A stretch of DNA of 64,000 nt from Acholoe squamosa (lineage: Eukaryota; Annelida; Polychaeta; Phyllodocida; Polynoidae): assembly GCA_949317995.1 (NCBI GenBank), contig OX439040.1:59616089-59680088 (forward strand), read 5' to 3'. The notes below the pieces were generated by a model. The model saw nothing but the letters and a program-made list of their open reading frames with translations. It was not told the origin of the DNA and ran no database searches. The position numbers and the translations under genes are program-made. Position 1 is the stretch's first letter; the number at the start of each line of letters is the position of its first letter. Shown here one piece after another: positions 43,365 through 54,331 of this stretch.

Positions 43365-46300
43365 CTGGAACCAAGCATACAGGTGAATGAGGTGGTTGCT
43401 CTAGAGTAGTGAACATTGTGAAACTCAATAAATTGAATCTGATCTTAGTAACTGCTATTCTACATAAAGGTTGCCGTACATTTAAACCTTCAACATAACA
43501 AGAACTTCAGACTCAAGGAACTACATGAATATCTTACAGAAAGTTGTGAAGGCCTATGGTCTATCTATCTCTGCAGAAAAAAGGTACCTTCTCAGTTTTT
43601 GCACCTGTCTATTTTAATTGGCTGCATTTTATTTATAAAATGAACCCTGGACATTACCATTTAACACACATTATAAGCTCCCTTAGGAATCTCCTGGCTA
43701 TAAGTTCATTTAATTGGCAGAATCAACAGGGGCTCTTGCAGGAATTTTCAGCAAACTCAAGAGATATGCCATAATACCTAGCGTATATGGCGCAACATGT
43801 ATATGCCCAGCAAGGCGGTATCCTCGCACATGTGTGCCTCATGTATACGGGACTAGCACATTGCTAGTGATATGAAAATCAGCCAGGTGGCTCATGTAGT
43901 CGGGGGCTAAATCTACAGTTACCCTCTTTGTATAGTTTATTTTGATGGCCTCTTCCTCATTCACTATGTATAGCTATTCTGTAAAATTTATATCTATGGA
44001 TAGCAAACACAGTCAATTTTAACCAGATAGCTTTGGTATAAATCTAATACTTTAAGTACAAGAGAAATGTAACTTTTGGATTTCAATAAGATGTCACATG
44101 TCACCCACACAGAGTACACCCAGGCCATTGCCTCCCTACCAAGCTAATCCACTCTCCTCACACCTGAAACAATGGGGAGGTACTTAGGGTGATTAAGATA
44201 AAGGGCAGGGTGCAGCTTATCTCCCCTATCAGTCTTATCAGTGGCCATTGTTCTGTGGTAGATGAGAGTGGAGATAAGAGATTATACAGGGATGTAAGTC
44301 AGGAATAGGCAAAAATCAGGAAGCCATACATTTACTTGATATGAAAGCCCTCTATTTTTCACAAATAGCCCTCCTTACCACTCATGTAAGGAAAATAAAT
44401 GTCATTAAAAAATTTCAGAAATCAGGAAATCCTGATAAATCTTGAAGACTTACATCCCTGATTATAATATGCAAGGTAGCAAACGATCTACCTCCTTAAT
44501 AACATAGTAGTGGTGATTCCTTACCTCTACATGGTAGGGGAGGAAGATAGCAGACGACATACTGCCAGCTATACCACTGCCAAGGTAGATGATGGCTATC
44601 CGCAGCCACCCGGCCAGTTTCTCCAAGTCACGCATGATGAAAAATTGGAATAGCACCGTAACGACCAACTGAAGTAACCTGCCAAACACACAAAACACAT
44701 TTGTAAGTGCCTCTTCGATTTACATGGAAATTAGGTCTTCAACTGTTGTTTGAATGCAGCCCTAATGAGTCATTCGTCAGACATGTGTTCTGATATTATC
44801 GCAAAACATTTATTCCTGAAGGCTTGACATGAAACGCAAGTGCAGTTCCAGTACTATTTCAGTGTTTCATTCAAAGGTTGGCTTAAAGTACATTTAATCC
44901 TTAAGGGTTAAGAGCCAGCACTCTCAATAAGCCAGAATATCTAAATCTTCCATTTATATTGACAAAAGCCTTACTCATGGAGATTCAATGCTCCAATCTC
45001 ATCAAAGATTAGAGGAATGGCTTCATAAAGTAAAATGCCGTTACAAATATGTAAATCCAATTAATCTGTAGGTAACATTTCAATACATCTTTTGATGCCT
45101 GAAACATAAACTCTTAAAGTTGTTGTATGAAGAAGGGATGCTGGTAATGAAAAGAAGATTTTATCAGACTAGATGAGAAAACCAATACCAGAACAATGAT
45201 ATGAAGGAAAACTGTGTCAGTTTTTGCTGGTTTATGCATGCCAAATTCTGAAAACCCATGACTACCACATTGTATCACTAAGGTATTAATTAATCTGACT
45301 TCACTGTTATTTAGATTAACAGAAGGCCTACCCTGCATGCAGGAAGAGTGAGGTCCAGAAGCGGTAGACCTGGTCAGGGCGATCCTCGTACAGGAAGGGG
45401 ATCATCCCGCATATCTCCGTCATACACGACACCTACCGACACACCACATTATCATACATTCACATAAATCCACACAATTGTACCATTTATTTCACCAGGG
45501 CCCTGTCAATATGGGCAATATAATGGTTAGAAGAGCCTCACAGCACTTATTTTCTGTGCTACTGTCTACTAACCATCAGTAAAATGTGCACTGTTTGGAA
45601 AGATGTTCCAGGTAAAGGGCCATGGAGGACCATACGGCCACATACTAAAGGTCCTTATGTGGTACACTACATGTACCAGTGTTACCATAAGATACTAGTA
45701 TGCATCACTGGGACCAACTATATACCATATCAACTATCAGTTGTAATACAAGTAAATGGATTATTGTTACAGATAAGTAGGTCACTGCTATACTTTATAT
45801 ACTGCAAGTGGTATGACATAGTGCATATACTATAATATCAACCAAAACTAGTTATACAGATAGCTGCAATCCCAAAAAAAAGAGGTAGAATTGTCTTCAC
45901 GTCTTATGTACAATTCCTCTTTACAACATTCCTTTATAATCATTATATCTAAGTTGAAACTATCACTATCACTTGGTCAATATGAATAGACCACTATACA
46001 AAACAATCTGGTAATTTGAAAACACTTCCACTTTGTTCACTTCTAACTACTGTGGATTATAACCAACTTAGGTCCTCTGTAGGTAGTTTATCCCTTTGAG
46101 AAATTAGCTGTGCTTGAATCAATCATGCCTAAAACATGATGCAAACAGCCCATCTGAGTGATTCTAAGTCACTAGCAGCATGTCTAGGTATTTCAAATGA
46201 GCATGCCGTCCTCAAAAGATTGAATGCACAGTTATCATACATAGTTTTCTGGGAACTGACCTGTGAGCATAGGGACTTCTCCTCATGGAAGTAGCCGCGA

Positions 46301-49300
46301 CGGAAGGTGCAGTATTCGCGTGTCGTAATGATACACTCGCCCTGAATACCCACGCAGCACGGCCGCCCCACCACTTCACAGTTCATGTGTTTGTAGTTAG
46401 AGGCCTGTACTGAACTGGGTAGCTTTTTGCACACCTTTCAATAACAAGGAAAAACAGCTATTTTATACTTTATTGTAGAAATACCACTCATTGATCACCA
46501 TAAATTCGGATCTCACCTACTTTTTCTTATTTTCTGTATGAAACATTATCAGCTTTGATACTGGAAATCCATTCACAAATTGAATTTCCGGAAAACATTA
46601 CCGGTAGGTTAAATCTATAGTTTATGAAAAAAAAAATGTCTCAATAAAAGGTGTATGTAGGCTTTTTGGATATTCACCTAATGTTTTTGACAAGTTTATT
46701 TTTTTAGCCTTTTTCAAGCAGTTCTGTACCATCTTTTGCACATTCCAACATGGTTTCTACAACAAAACTTCCATCATCTACCCGTATATTCTCTCATATA
46801 AGCCGCGGCTAGTACCAGAATCCAAATTGAAATGAGACATATTATCAGCTAAAAGTAGGGGTGCGGCTTATAGGAGGGTATTTGGCACTATAGAACAGTA
46901 CTAAAACTACAATTTCCAAGCTCACAGGTCCCTCTAAAGTCGGGGGTGTGGCTTATATGAGGGATGCGGCTTATACGAGAGAATTTACGGTACTCACCGG
47001 CCAGCTGGTTATGTCATCCTTCCATACAAACGGACCAGAGGACAGCGGACTGAGACAGTTGCGAGGATCCAGCCCACACACTGACCCAGAGTGGCGAGTT
47101 TCCGCTCCAGGCGTTTCTGACCACTGCTCATCCTTCCACGAGTACCATGTTGACAATGTAGGCTGTACAGGAGAGGGAAGTAAAATATATATGATACATT
47201 CATATCCTGATTAAGCTATGATGTTATTTATGGCTCAGTAATAGTGTTGCAGTATTCCTCTGTGTAATTCGTGTTGATGAGCTACTCACCGAGCATCTGT
47301 CCTTGGAGGTCTGCACACATCCTGAGCCATCGTTACGTATACAACATGCCGTCTTCTTCTCTTTGACACGGTCATCCCGGAGTGCTTTCTCTATGTTCTC
47401 ATCTTTACGCATACATGGTGAATACTTAGCACCCAAGTGTATTAGGTCAGCCTGAAAAAGAGAAACATTGTATTGGTGGTTTCATTGCTGCCTGCAGCTG
47501 CTGAACCAGCACAATTTTATTACATATTCAGGATATGGGAATGGCCTAAATCGATATATTTGAATTATAAAGAATGGAAATTTTGTATAGATATGTGTTG
47601 GGTGATTACCAGTACCCTCTGTGAAATAACATGAATTTTTTCACTCACCTGCCTGGGGCCGATCCAGAAGTTATCTGGTTCAAAGTAATACTTTTTTTCT
47701 ATAGCAAGACTTGGCATCATAACCTGTAATGATAAGGGAGGAAAAATTTAACGTGTGATATATATCACATATGGCCCAGGGTCTACTACCCCCCCCCCCA
47801 ATATAAAAAGAAACAGTTGGAGCCTCCATGACCTACCATAGGTGACTGGCACTATAGTGACAGTGTGTCGAAGTCGTCAATGCTTAAGGCAATAGAGGAT
47901 GCACCCATTATCGCTCGCATGTTTCATTGGCGAATAACTCCTCTCCTGGCGAGTTAAGCATTGCACAATACCAGCAAGTCTTGAATAAGGATCCATATTA
48001 ACCATAGTAACGCAGGAGACAATGTAATTCTCCTCCATTTTGTTATAATCCAGCAGTTTCGATAGCACCGTAAGGCGATCGTTTCGCTGTCCGCCATTTT
48101 GGATTTTGATGTTCCGTGCGCATGCGCGACCCCTCCTTGCCGGAAGTCGCATTTTCGACGGAGAAATGATAGATTATATCGATTTAACTTGAAACTAATG
48201 GCTTTTTGAATATAATCCATGCATGTTTGGCAATATTAATCGAATTGAATCGAATACACCCCCTCAATTTACTGTTATAAAATAAAATCTGACGACCGGT
48301 CACTCTGCGCGCATGTGCGAACTCGCACGAGGATGTTCTGGCTAGGAGGGAGAGTGTAAAGACTAGTACATATGGTGCATATGTGGTATGTCGGAGGGCG
48401 CAGGCAGTAGCTGGTGTAAGGGCTAAGGCATAGAAATCGTGACAGCCTGTGTCCTCTGTGTATACTACTACGTACATAGAGTCCTACACTCACCTTGCCG
48501 GAAATGCAATAGCCATAACAAACGTATGGCGGTCTGATTTACAAGGTCGGTCTATAAACGGTCTTAACCCGTCCTATACGAAAATTTCATAACTTTTCCT
48601 GTATCTATCCGGTCGACCGCCAAAATGGACCACGCAATGCAATCCTATGGAGCTTCGTTTTCGTGAGAAAGTAGGTCTATTATGTCAGTTTTTTTCTTCA
48701 GCTATTTTCATAGCTAAAGAAATTTTTTTCCCAGGAATTGTGCATGTACAATGAAAGACAAGATCCTAAAGAACATGTTTCCATGATTTTTTGTTTAATT
48801 ATCCCCCAATTTCGATGAGCAATTCCCATGTAAAGTTTCAATTCATGACCATCAGTTTTTCGACCGAAAAGGCGCTGCCAATGACCCAGCAGGGGCTGGG
48901 CCAATTATTTCTTTGTGACTTCGATGCTAAATATATACTTGATTAGATAGAAACCTAGAAGGTACACACGGTGCTTGAATTTGACTACTTTGGTACAAAT
49001 CTAACAGAAATAGATCTAGCCCTCCTTTGCGGCACACCATGACACAGGGGAGGTTCTATGACTAACAGCTACTTAGTTTCATGTATAGGCCACACCTTAT
49101 ACACACGGTATTATGGTAGTCTAGTTTAAAAGTACCCTGTCCATTATACCAAATTGTCTACTGACCTCATCCTTAATAATGCTTTCCTCAAAACCAGGTT
49201 TGGCGAACCCATAGACTGCGACAGAGATGACGTAGATGAGTACTTGGACGAAGGTAACCCAGTAAGTGAAGTAAGGTCTGAAACATGAGACACAACACAC

Positions 49301-51213
49301 AATAAGGGACTCAGTCAAACATGGTAAAAACATTTTGAAGATCTGTTTTAAATGAAAAATAGGATTTGGTATTCACTATCATTATATTACTTGCTGGTCT
49401 TAAGATGCCATGGCTAAATGAATGGATGTCCAGATTTCTTAAATTCATCAAGACCATTGAATTATGTACCTGTGATCATCAATATCGTCCAGTTGAGCTT
49501 TTATATCACTATCAATACGCTCTCTCCGGTAGCTCCGCTTCAGCAGACGGCCGACAAGACCTTTTCCCACCTCCCTCCGATTAGAATTTTCCTCAAACTG
49601 CTCAACTAATTTCTCTGGTACTCGGTGCATTGGTGAGCTCGGTAGCATACCGTCCGTCTCATCCTCTATCGCAATACCAGGTGTGCCTGGTATGGGCTGT
49701 GGCTTCTGACGGGTTATACTCCAGCCATGCTTTAACGGTCTGTGTGGAAGAAAAGTAAAATGGGCATAAAGGAAAAGATAAGACGTTAGAGTGAAGTTAG
49801 CATAGAGGCTGAGGACCTGGAAGTTAGGTGCATTACTGTTTAGGGCGTTTTATTCTAATAACTTGGATTACGGATCCGGCGACAAGATTTTTTTTTATTT
49901 GCCTCTGCCTGACGAGATTTTTGGAGAATTTAACAAAAAAAAAGAAATTGGCTCTTGAAGAAAAATATGTGGTCACTCACATACACTTTATATTTTTACC
50001 TACAGATTCGGAAATTTTTCAATATTTCTCAAGAAAATGCCTCAAAATATGGTATTTTCAGCCCCCCTTTTTTTCTTTTTTTTTTTTTTTTGCTCTCGGC
50101 GGTGGGGTGTATTAGTAGTGAGATTTGAGGAATAGGAGCTTTTTTTTTTCTCCTCTACCCGACCAAAGTTTAAGGTGAAAAATCCCGTAATTCAAGTTAT
50201 CAAAATTAGGTGGCCTTAGTAGTGGCGATAGTTCAAAAGATAGTAAATTTCTCATGGCCCTATCTATAGAAAATCTAATCCAAATGATTTGATGAGATGA
50301 TGATTCTTTTAAAATGGGTTTACAGCTACTGTGCTCGTGGGCAAGTTTGAACATATGGGTCTAGTAAATAAATGAATATCTTTGAAAAAGTCTGTGGTAG
50401 AGAAAGATAATAAATAGGGTTAAAACTTATCAAAGTAAAAAGGGAGGAATGTTTTTGTATTTGAGACATGTAAAACCTGTACCTCGCCAGGAAGATACCA
50501 AAGAAACGTTTATCTCTAAAAGTTAAAAATCATTCACCAAGACTTGGCCTACAAATATTAACTTGATGTAAAATTATGTCTAGAATGGTCTGAAACAAAT
50601 CCTACTTGAATTCCTTAACTACGTCGCAATCTAATATATACGTATTTTTTGGAAAATAGGAATTCCTTTTTGGTAAAATATGGAAAGTGAATGGCAGTAG
50701 GATATTAAGCAGGATCATGTCACCATTTCCAAAGCAGTTTCTTCTTTGTGGTTTATAAGTGGATGAGGGTAGATCGGTAAGGTGACAGGCAGGTTAAATG
50801 GACGGAGAAACAGGAATTATGATACATGATACAACAACACTATAGACCCCTGTTGAATTTACCAACCTGTCTACACTAATAACCCTGGCTTGAATCTAAA
50901 AAAATGTCAATTATTTTAGTTTATCTATTACTGGAAATAAAGGCCGTTGGTATTTCATGAATCCTCAAATTTTCACTGTATATTTTTTTTTGGTTGACAT
51001 ATAGATCGTTAGCCAAACTGTTCAGTGTCTTGAAATTAAAATACATGCTGAAATAGGCTAAACGTTTGTAACAGGACCCTCTGTTACAAATAGAAAAATC
51101 TACTTACATTTTCCTACCAAATACCAGATACCCGGGAACATACCAAAGGTTCGACGATATCTAGGCTCATTCTTGACGAAACCAAAGACAGGTGAACGAC
51201 CTAGCAAGGGAAT
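42933..51213 (-). CDS. RHBDF: Inactive rhomboid protein (iRhom/RHBDF), C-terminal 593 codons in 11 exons
   Basis: Eleven minus-strand exons with GT-AG borders join in phase: 1782 nt, 593 codons plus stop. Order: cytosolic part (51213 to 49470), first membrane segment ([15 protein letters not shown]), Cys-rich iRhom homology domain (47723-45332), then the rhomboid membrane core (45432-42933). The catalytic GxSG of active rhomboids reads GPAG in AGPAGSQFG, the Pro/Ala signature of iRhoms, so this is a pseudoprotease. Known iRhoms sit in the ER/Golgi and help ADAM17 mature and move to the surface, and affect EGFR ligand traffic. Vertebrate iRhoms have about 850 residues, so roughly 250 N-terminal residues are missing; I found no further exon up to the right edge. 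Confidence 0.93.
44287..44460. mobile_element. 174-bp MITE, copy 2, in iRhom intron, target duplication ATTATA
   Basis: Same perfect 14-bp ends as 39143-39316, same length. Direct flanks ATTATA at 44281-44286 and 44461-44466. It lies in the intron between exons j and k. Confidence 0.88.
44525..44678 (-). CDS. RHBDF: iRhom exon j (rhomboid core)
   Basis: 154 nt, acceptor TTGGCAG, donor GAG|GTAAGG. Encodes [18 protein letters not shown] and [10 protein letters not shown], membrane segments 3-4 of the rhomboid core. Confidence 0.94.
45332..45432 (-). CDS. RHBDF: iRhom exon i (start of rhomboid core)
   Basis: 101 nt, acceptor GTCGGTAG, donor GCAGG|GTAGGC. Encodes [19 protein letters not shown] and SLFLHAG, the start of the rhomboid domain (L1 loop and TM2). 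Confidence 0.92.
45433..46260. other. iRhom intron, nothing else recognised
   Basis: Non-coding, AT-rich; no transposon ends identified. Confidence 0.5.
46261..46434 (-). CDS. RHBDF: iRhom exon h (Cys-rich homology domain)
   Basis: 174 nt in phase 0, acceptor TTGAAAG, donor CAG|GTCAGT. Encodes [12 protein letters not shown] and [20 protein letters not shown], strongly diagnostic of iRhoms. Confidence 0.95.
46781..46990. mobile_element. 210-bp MITE, TA-flanked, abutting an iRhom splice donor
   Basis: Left end CCCGTATATTCTCTCATATA, right end in inverse orientation ending GAGAATTTACGG. TA at 46779-46780 and 46991-46992. The right-hand TA is positions +6/+7 of the intron after exon g. Ends are related to the 38408 family. 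Confidence 0.85.
46998..47162 (-). CDS. RHBDF: iRhom exon g (Cys-rich homology domain)
   Basis: 165 nt in phase 0, acceptor CTGTACAG, donor CCG|GTGAGTA. Encodes [10 protein letters not shown] and WKDDITSWP, conserved iRhom blocks. A small transposon begins right after the donor (46781-46990). Confidence 0.93.
47290..47451 (-). CDS. RHBDF: iRhom exon f (Cys-rich homology domain)
   Basis: 162 nt in phase 0, acceptor CTTTTTCAG, donor TCG|GTGAGT. Encodes [17 protein letters not shown] and the [13 protein letters not shown] cysteine cluster. Confidence 0.93.
47649..47723 (-). CDS. RHBDF: iRhom exon e (lumenal loop)
   Basis: 75 nt in phase 0, acceptor ATTACAG, donor CAG|GTGAGT. Encodes [11 protein letters not shown], matching the NFWVGP block of iRhoms. 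Confidence 0.9.
48060..48150. promoter_or_regulatory. Promoter-like motif cluster in iRhom intron (YY1, NRF1, ETS types)
   Basis: Within 60 bp: CCGCCATTTTGG (48091-48102; YY1-type on the minus strand, AAAATGGCGG), GCGCATGCGC (about 48118-48127; NRF1 palindrome) and CCGGAAGT (about 48140; ETS type). CpG is locally common. A second NRF1-like GCGCGCATGTGCG lies near 48307. On the minus strand the YY1-type motif overlaps an ATG (48095-48097) with a 47-codon frame to 47954; no product recognised. Confidence 0.5.
49166..49277 (-). CDS. RHBDF: iRhom exon d (first membrane segment)
   Basis: 112 nt, acceptor GTTTCAG, donor GAG|GTCAGT. Encodes [20 protein letters not shown] and following residues: TM1 and the start of the lumenal loop. 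Confidence 0.92.
49470..49739 (-). CDS. RHBDF: iRhom exon c (cytosolic, up to first membrane segment)
   Basis: 270 nt, acceptor CCACACAG, donor AG|GTACAT. The C-terminal part reads LDDIDDHR, matching the conserved region just before TM1 of iRhoms. The exon also encodes basic stretches (KRSYRRER). Confidence 0.85.
49740..50482. other. iRhom intron, low-complexity
   Basis: Contains long T-runs near 49890 and 50070-50090. No coding or element structure supported. Confidence 0.5.
50483..50513 (-). CDS. RHBDF: iRhom exon b, 31-nt microexon
   Basis: Acceptor TTTTAGAG before 50513 and donor AG|GTACAG after 50483. It contributes [11 protein letters not shown] with its neighbours. It is the only way I found to join exon a (phase 1) to exon c without a stop: 2+27+2 nt fits exactly. 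Confidence 0.55.
51108..51213 (-). CDS. RHBDF: iRhom exon a (cytosolic), first recognised exon
   Basis: Acceptor TCACAG at 51214-51219, donor T|GTAAGT at 51107. It encodes [20 protein letters not shown] and about 15 more residues, ending in phase 1. Assigned by an open frame, good splice signals and phase match with the next small exon; family similarity of this part is less certain. Confidence 0.6.
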
Positions 51214-51404
51214 CTGTGACCCATTGTACACTCAATTGTTTACTAACTAAACTCAACATTATATTTCTAGTTCTTGTGTATGGAGTGTTCACACTGCTGT
51301 CACCACCCGGAATTTCTTAACAGTGTACTGATATAGGAAGGTTTTCTAACTTAACATTAAATTTAAAAGTTAGGGAATACTGAAGTAGGAAGGAAGAAGG
51401 TGAC

Positions 51405-52105
51405 ATCAATCTGACGTCATCCTGGGGTAGGGTCTAACAGGGTCAGAGGTAAGGCTGAAGCAGAACAGAACATTAACCCAGCTCCATATCTTGCAAAGCA
51501 CTCGGAACTGGGTGGTTGTACATCTATTTTCAAATACAGAGAAATATTAAGTAAACGATTCTTTTGATAGGATCTTTCAGAAACGCATAGAACTTACTAA
51601 CTCAATAATGTATTTCATTGGTGCATCATGCCAATCACTCAGGCGAATATCAACTTGATTGGATTGGCATGACGCATTCATGTAGCATTGCTTGGTTGTT
51701 TGGTAAGGCTGCTTTTATCCATCAGACTCACAAAAAGTAAAACATTACACATATGGCTTGTTAGGATTTATCAGAAAACCCTACATGTATATGCTTACAA
51801 CCAGACATGTTCCAAATACTTTACAATATTCCAACTTCAATAAGCAGTAAAGGTAAAAGTGACGTCATAGGGAACGGACAAGATGTAAAACAGACGTCAC
51901 AAGAAACTAAAGACTAGGACGTGACGTGACGTCACAGTGGACGATGACGTGAACCTTGACCTCTGTGTGACGGCAATCCACCGGCCGGAAGTGGTGTCTG
52001 TCTGTGATGGTGCCCCCTCGTCGCTGTCGTGACGAAGCGCCATCTGGCGCGTAAGCTTTCCACGGCGGGGCTGACTGCAACATGTGACGTGACGTAGACA
52101 TGCAC
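51405..52105. promoter_or_regulatory. CRE-rich segment upstream of first recognised iRhom exon
   Basis: CRE-type TGACGTCA at about 51412 and 51860, and GACGTCAC at about 51892. A dense cluster at 51920-51950 reads GTGACGTGACGTCACAG then GATGACGTGA, and TGACGTGACGTAG lies near 52085. An ETS-type CCGGAAGTGG (about 51985) and the palindrome GCGCCATCTGGCGC (about 52037) are also present. GC is higher than in the flanks. A minus-strand promoter for iRhom is plausible; not shown. Confidence 0.45.
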
Positions 52106-52120
52106 ACCAGAGACTTCACA

Positions 52121-53140
52121 TGGACAATCCCAGAACTACTGATACCCCAGCCTACTTGACTTTAATCCATGAATGTATAGTGTATAAAGTGCTCCTGTAC
52201 ATCCAGTTAGGGAGGGTCTAAAGGTGTCTTCTGCCCATCCAGCGTCCTTTGAGTAACACAAGAGTCTGAGGGATAGGGAGGGTAGGAGTCAAAGGACAGG
52301 GGCTGACACCAGCTCTATATATAGATCTGAGGGACCTAAAACACTACACTTATAGGACAGTTTCTAGAGAAGAGTGTTCTTTAGGTACCTTGTGCTGTGT
52401 GTGGGGAAGCCCCTCCTGATGTCTAGGCCTAATGGGGTGTGTGACAGGGGTTTGGCGTGGTGTAAAACGAGGGGAACTCCAATACCTGTCAAATTACCAT
52501 TGATTAATCATGGATTATGGCTGCCTCAGGCAATCCATTGCTGGAAGTGAGAGGACTATGGTTCTGTTGGCGAGGCTGAAGTACCCGGTTTATGACCAGT
52601 GTTGTGGGGGTCAAAGCCCTGATGTATTTTCATCATAGACAGACCCATACAGTACATGTACACTTCTGTAAGATCTTTTTGCAGCAAGCAAAATTTTCAC
52701 TACAGAAATTTGGTCTATTATCCCCGCATATAAGACGAAATATAAATGCCAAAGCCACATTCACACTTTGAGGGCATCATATAAACCTAAAAGGCGGCTA
52801 TAGACTGAATTAAACAATGTCAATACCAATCTAATATGTAATATGCCTTGCATAATAGGTGCGCAGTCACTTTGATTATTCTTATAAGGCTCAACTGTGA
52901 TTGACTTTCTTCGTCCTTAAATGCAAGATAAGATTCTATTGATAACGTGAGTTGCTTTTGGAAAACCTTCCGAAAAAAAATAATTGTTTCAAAATATAAA
53001 AAAATTTATGAAATTTCTTTCTTATACCAAGTCGTTCTGTCTTAATTCTGAGAACAAACCGGGGAACAAGGCTTGTGGGGCTCTTTTCCCTCAAAAAACT
53101 CTTAAACCTCAAAAGGTTCTGGTTTGTGGGTTAAGAGCAA
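52121..53140. other. Non-coding, nothing recognised
   Basis: No supported frame. A CCCGCATATAAGACG stretch near 52722 resembles the TATAAGACGC MITE ends but has no partner. Confidence 0.4.
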
Positions 53141-53154
53141 CCACAGGTTCTTAT

Positions 53155-53262
53155 CCCTCAAACATGTGTCCTAAGCCTCAAATGCTCTTATCCCTCAAAT
53201 GCTCTTATCCCTCAAATGCTCTTATCCCTCAAACGCTCTTATCCCTCAAACACTTTTAAGCC
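53155..53262. repeat. Minisatellite, 17-bp unit
   Basis: GCTCTTATCCCTCAAAT-type units repeat about five times in a row; variant units recur at 53548-53600. Confidence 0.85.
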
Positions 53263-53865
53263 TCCAACACCTTTCAATACGCCCTTCCACCTCTGTCTGC
53301 ATTCTCTCACACCCGAGAAGCCTTTTGCTTTGATATTCATTACCTGAGGTGACTTTGGTGCATCTCAGCTCCCTCCAGGTGACAGAGGACGGTGTCAGGG
53401 ACGACGATAAGGAGGCACCAAGAGCTGGCCAAGAGGCAAGGGTTATTTCACAGGGGTGTGGAGATATGGAGCTCCCATGCTAAGTCTATGGTATGTCCAT
53501 ATTCCACTCCTTTCAAAAAGAAATAGTGTGTCATGTGTCTTAAGCCACAAACGCTCTTATCCCTCAAATGCTATTATCCCTCAAATGCTCTTAAACCATC
53601 ATCCCTCCAACACCTTTAAACAAGGGGTCAATGGTTAGGAGGTTATGTTAAGGATTCAATTGAAAATTTAGGATCTAAGATCTATGATCAAGAAGCCCGT
53701 GTTAAGGATGCAATTGAGAGGATTCAATTTAGGATCTGTCATCTATGATCAAGATATTAGGATTTCATATTTAAATTTGACGATCAATTCTGAGTTTAAT
53801 ATCAATTCTAAAAGCAGTTAAATTGCAGTGCGTTTCCCGGATTAGAAATTTATCCCATATTTTCG

Positions 53866-54113
53866 GCAAAGTAAACACAGCAAAGCTGTAATGCCGTGCA
53901 TATTCATATCATGTTCTAAGAAGTATAGAATTGATTTACAACATTTTTAATATGATATTAGATCAAAATTTTCAGAACAAATATTATTTTAATACGGAAT
54001 CTAAAAGCCCGTCATATGTTGTGTGTTTTGCAATTTATTAATCTATAACATACTTTCAGGAAAGTAAACACAGCAATGCTGTAATGCCGTGCATATTCCT
54101 ATTATGATCCAAG
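53866..54113. repeat. Two-copy direct repeat
   Basis: AAAGTAAACACAGCAAAGCT followed by GTAATGCCGTGCATATTC at about 53869 recurs at about 54061 with one change. Spacing is about 190 bp. Confidence 0.75.
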
Positions 54114-54282
54114 GAAAAAAGACAATTATATATGAACTCTATGGCCTTTGGAATGGACCTATACTTAAATATATGCTCTGATTGTGGTGCTTCCTCGCTC
54201 TCCATGTAAAATCCTGTCCCATTGCTATAGTATGGAGTAAACCTATGCCTGGATTAAAATATGCAAATAAGGAATGTGTGTG

Positions 54283-54331
54283 AGGGTTGGGAGTAGTGTG
54301 GTGGTGGTATTGGTGGTGGTGGTGTCACAAT
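54283..54331. repeat. GGT/GTG microsatellite at the satellite border
   Basis: A short imperfect (GGT)n tract immediately precedes the first satellite unit. Confidence 0.8.

Noticed and set aside
47954..48220. Minus-strand frame starting [12 protein letters not shown] at the YY1-type motif as a separate gene
   Set aside because: Only 47 codons from the ATG, no family, no clear donor; kept only as a promoter-like cluster.
51907..52119. Minus-strand frame of 70 codons as an upstream iRhom exon
   Set aside because: No similarity to iRhom N-termini that I know and no phase-compatible donor; the local CpG and CRE motifs explain the open frame better.
53155..53262. Telomere-like repeat
   Set aside because: The 17-bp unit does not match TTAGGG-type or other telomeric repeats; an ordinary minisatellite.
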